The notes below the pieces were generated by a model. It was given only the letters and a program-made list of their open reading frames with translations. It was not told the origin of the DNA and ran no database searches. Below are positions 31,533 through 32,441 of a stretch of DNA of 32,441 nt, piece by piece (the stretch's first letter is position 1; the number at the start of each line of letters is the position of its first letter). The stretch is from Candidatus Coatesiibacteriota bacterium (lineage in GTDB: Bacteria; RBG-13-66-14; B26-G2). The position numbers and the translations under genes are program-made. The DNA is taken from positions 1-32,441 of the forward strand of contig QMNJ01000002.1 in the NCBI GenBank assembly GCA_003647715.1. The letters are read 5' to 3'.

Positions 31533-32351
31533 CTACCTTCCCCACCAGTAGTTTTTAATCTCCTCAATCTTCGGACTATCTACAGATAGCAATATTGGCA
31601 CCAGATTGACCATTGATATTACATCCCAGGCGTTGTGCTCTATGACCCGGGCAAGCCCGCTTGCATCACCAGTTCTCGTAAAATTATGATATATGGACGG
31701 TATCAGCCGACCGGGTATATCTGCCTCCCTCTCAAAGTCAAGGAGATAATACTCAAGGGTGGTCAGTTTGCGGTTGGGAAGTCGCCTTTTTGGGATGCGC
31801 TTTCTGGCTATGTTTAGGAGGTCAATGTGGATGGTGGGTTCAAGTGGTTTTAATTGGTAGAGAGTGCACCTCAGGTTGATTGCTGGGATATCAAATAGTT
31901 TGCCATTGTAGGTTATAAAAACTCTTCTACCTTCTAATATGTGTGTCATATACTCAATTATCGCTTGCTCCTCCGAGTAGTCCCTGGCAAGCGCCTGGAC
32001 CACTTTGGGTTCTTCATCGTCGTATAACACCACTCCTACCAGGATTATGGCTCCCTCACTGCTTCCGCAGGTCTCTATGTCTAGAAACACCAGGTCTTTA
32101 TGTATAAGGTCGCTGGGCGTAGAGAAGAGTGATATATATCTCATAAGTTCTTCAATATCGGGTATGATGTGGGATGTTGCACTCTTCTCAAATAATAGAA
32201 ATTGTTGGTTGTTAATTGTGTGTTCTCTTGCGTTGTCAAGTTCTGTTATCTCTAATTTGTTTCGCTGTTTAATATTTAGGTTATCCTTTCTTAGAATCTC
32301 ATTTAGTTGGTTCTTAAATGCTTCCAGTTTTTCCTTTTCATTGCTGAACAT
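31533..32351 (-). CDS. RNase-H-like exonuclease of the YprB type
   Basis: 272 residues. After a charged N-terminal part (1-85) comes a DEDD-type 3'-5' exonuclease/RNase H-like fold. Acidic residues in the expected order are D91 and E93 (FLDIETCG), D154 (YNGKLFD), D177 (HIDLLN) and D243 with H239 (HNAWDVISMV). The segment RRLPNRKLTTLEYYLLD is typical of the YprB family (RNase_H_2-like domain). Family members are usually annotated as putative nucleases without a proven substrate. In some species the gene is linked to a DEAD-box helicase (YprA), which is not seen here. It is transcribed alone, toward the hdr-flx operon. Confidence 0.82.
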   Translation of the reverse strand: MFSNEKEKLEAFKNQLNEILRKDNLNIKQRNKLEITELDNAREHTINNQQFLLFEKSATSHIIPDIEELMRYISLFSTPSDLIHKDLVFLDIETCGSSEGAIILVGVVLYDDEEPKVVQALARDYSEEQAIIEYMTHILEGRRVFITYNGKLFDIPAINLRCTLYQLKPLEPTIHIDLLNIARKRIPKRRLPNRKLTTLEYYLLDFEREADIPGRLIPSIYHNFTRTGDASGLARVIEHNAWDVISMVNLVPILLSVDSPKIEEIKNYWWGR

Positions 32352-32362
32352 ATTATAATGAT

Positions 32363-32391
32363 AATATAAAGTTATCTTTTTGACGAAACAA
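32363..32391 (-). promoter_or_regulatory. Candidate promoter of the YprB-type gene
   Basis: On the minus strand: TTGTTT (32391-32386), 17-base spacer, TATATT (32368-32363). The -35 box is the same TTGTTT seen before the proline dehydrogenase. The predicted start point is only about five bases before the ATG at 32351, again without a clear ribosome binding site. Confidence 0.35.
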
Positions 32392-32414
32392 TCACAGAAA
32401 TGGTTTTTTATGTC

Positions 32415-32441
32415 TTGACAGGTTGATTATTTAGTGTATAA
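32415..32441 (+). promoter_or_regulatory. Near-consensus promoter at the right edge, reading out of the window
   Basis: A perfect TTGACA at 32415-32420 is followed after 16 bases by TATAA at 32437-32441, where the window ends; one more T would complete the -10 box. It probably drives a rightward gene that begins beyond the window, divergent from the YprB-type gene. Confidence 0.5.

Overview
The window looks like a chromosomal segment of an anaerobic, diderm (LPS-bearing) bacterium. The diderm reading rests on lptC-lptA-lptB genes, a PorV/PorQ-type outer-membrane barrel, two predicted lipoproteins and several secreted TPR or SH3 proteins. The anaerobe reading rests on a heterodisulfide-reductase/flavin-oxidoreductase (Hdr-Flx) cluster and a complex I operon with no NADH-input genes. 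Arg codons AGA/AGG and the Ile codon ATA are visibly common. The gene mix would fit an uncultured FCB-like or WOR-3-like lineage, but that placement is inference only; no marker here settles it.

Layout. 1-799: 3' part of a PorV/PorQ-like barrel gene. 938-12552 (+): nuoABCD, two secreted TPR genes, then nuoHIJKLMN. This is an 11-subunit complex I without nuoE, nuoF or nuoG. 12560-21266 (-): a block of minus-strand genes. In transcription order these are an SH3-TPR lipoprotein, lptC, lptA, lptB, a Xer recombinase, hslV, hslU, a small membrane protein, a proline dehydrogenase and a TPR protein; the last three appear to have promoters of their own. 21370-23664 (+): serS and a radical SAM gene. 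23713-23870: tRNA-Arg(TCT) and tRNA-His(GTG). 24061-24642: a secreted DUF4476-like protein. 24766-31499 (+): hdrC-hdrB-hdrA-flxD-flxC-flxB-flxA. 31533-32351 (-): an RNase-H-like (YprB-type) exonuclease. The right edge carries a near-consensus promoter pointing out of the window. No intergenic stretch exceeds about 200 bases, and there is no CRISPR array, insertion sequence or rRNA.

How the parts may work together. In characterised relatives Flx-HdrABC is proposed to oxidise NADH and split electrons between ferredoxin and a thiol/disulfide acceptor. A complex I that lacks NuoEFG cannot take electrons from NADH by the usual route and is often proposed to use ferredoxin or another donor. Finding both within 25 kb suggests a ferredoxin-linked energy circuit (inference). 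The most unusual structural points are the exported TPR pair inside the complex I operon, the LptA homologue with a four-copy repeat and an acidic linker, and the perfect dyad over the strong, apparently near-leaderless hdrC promoter.
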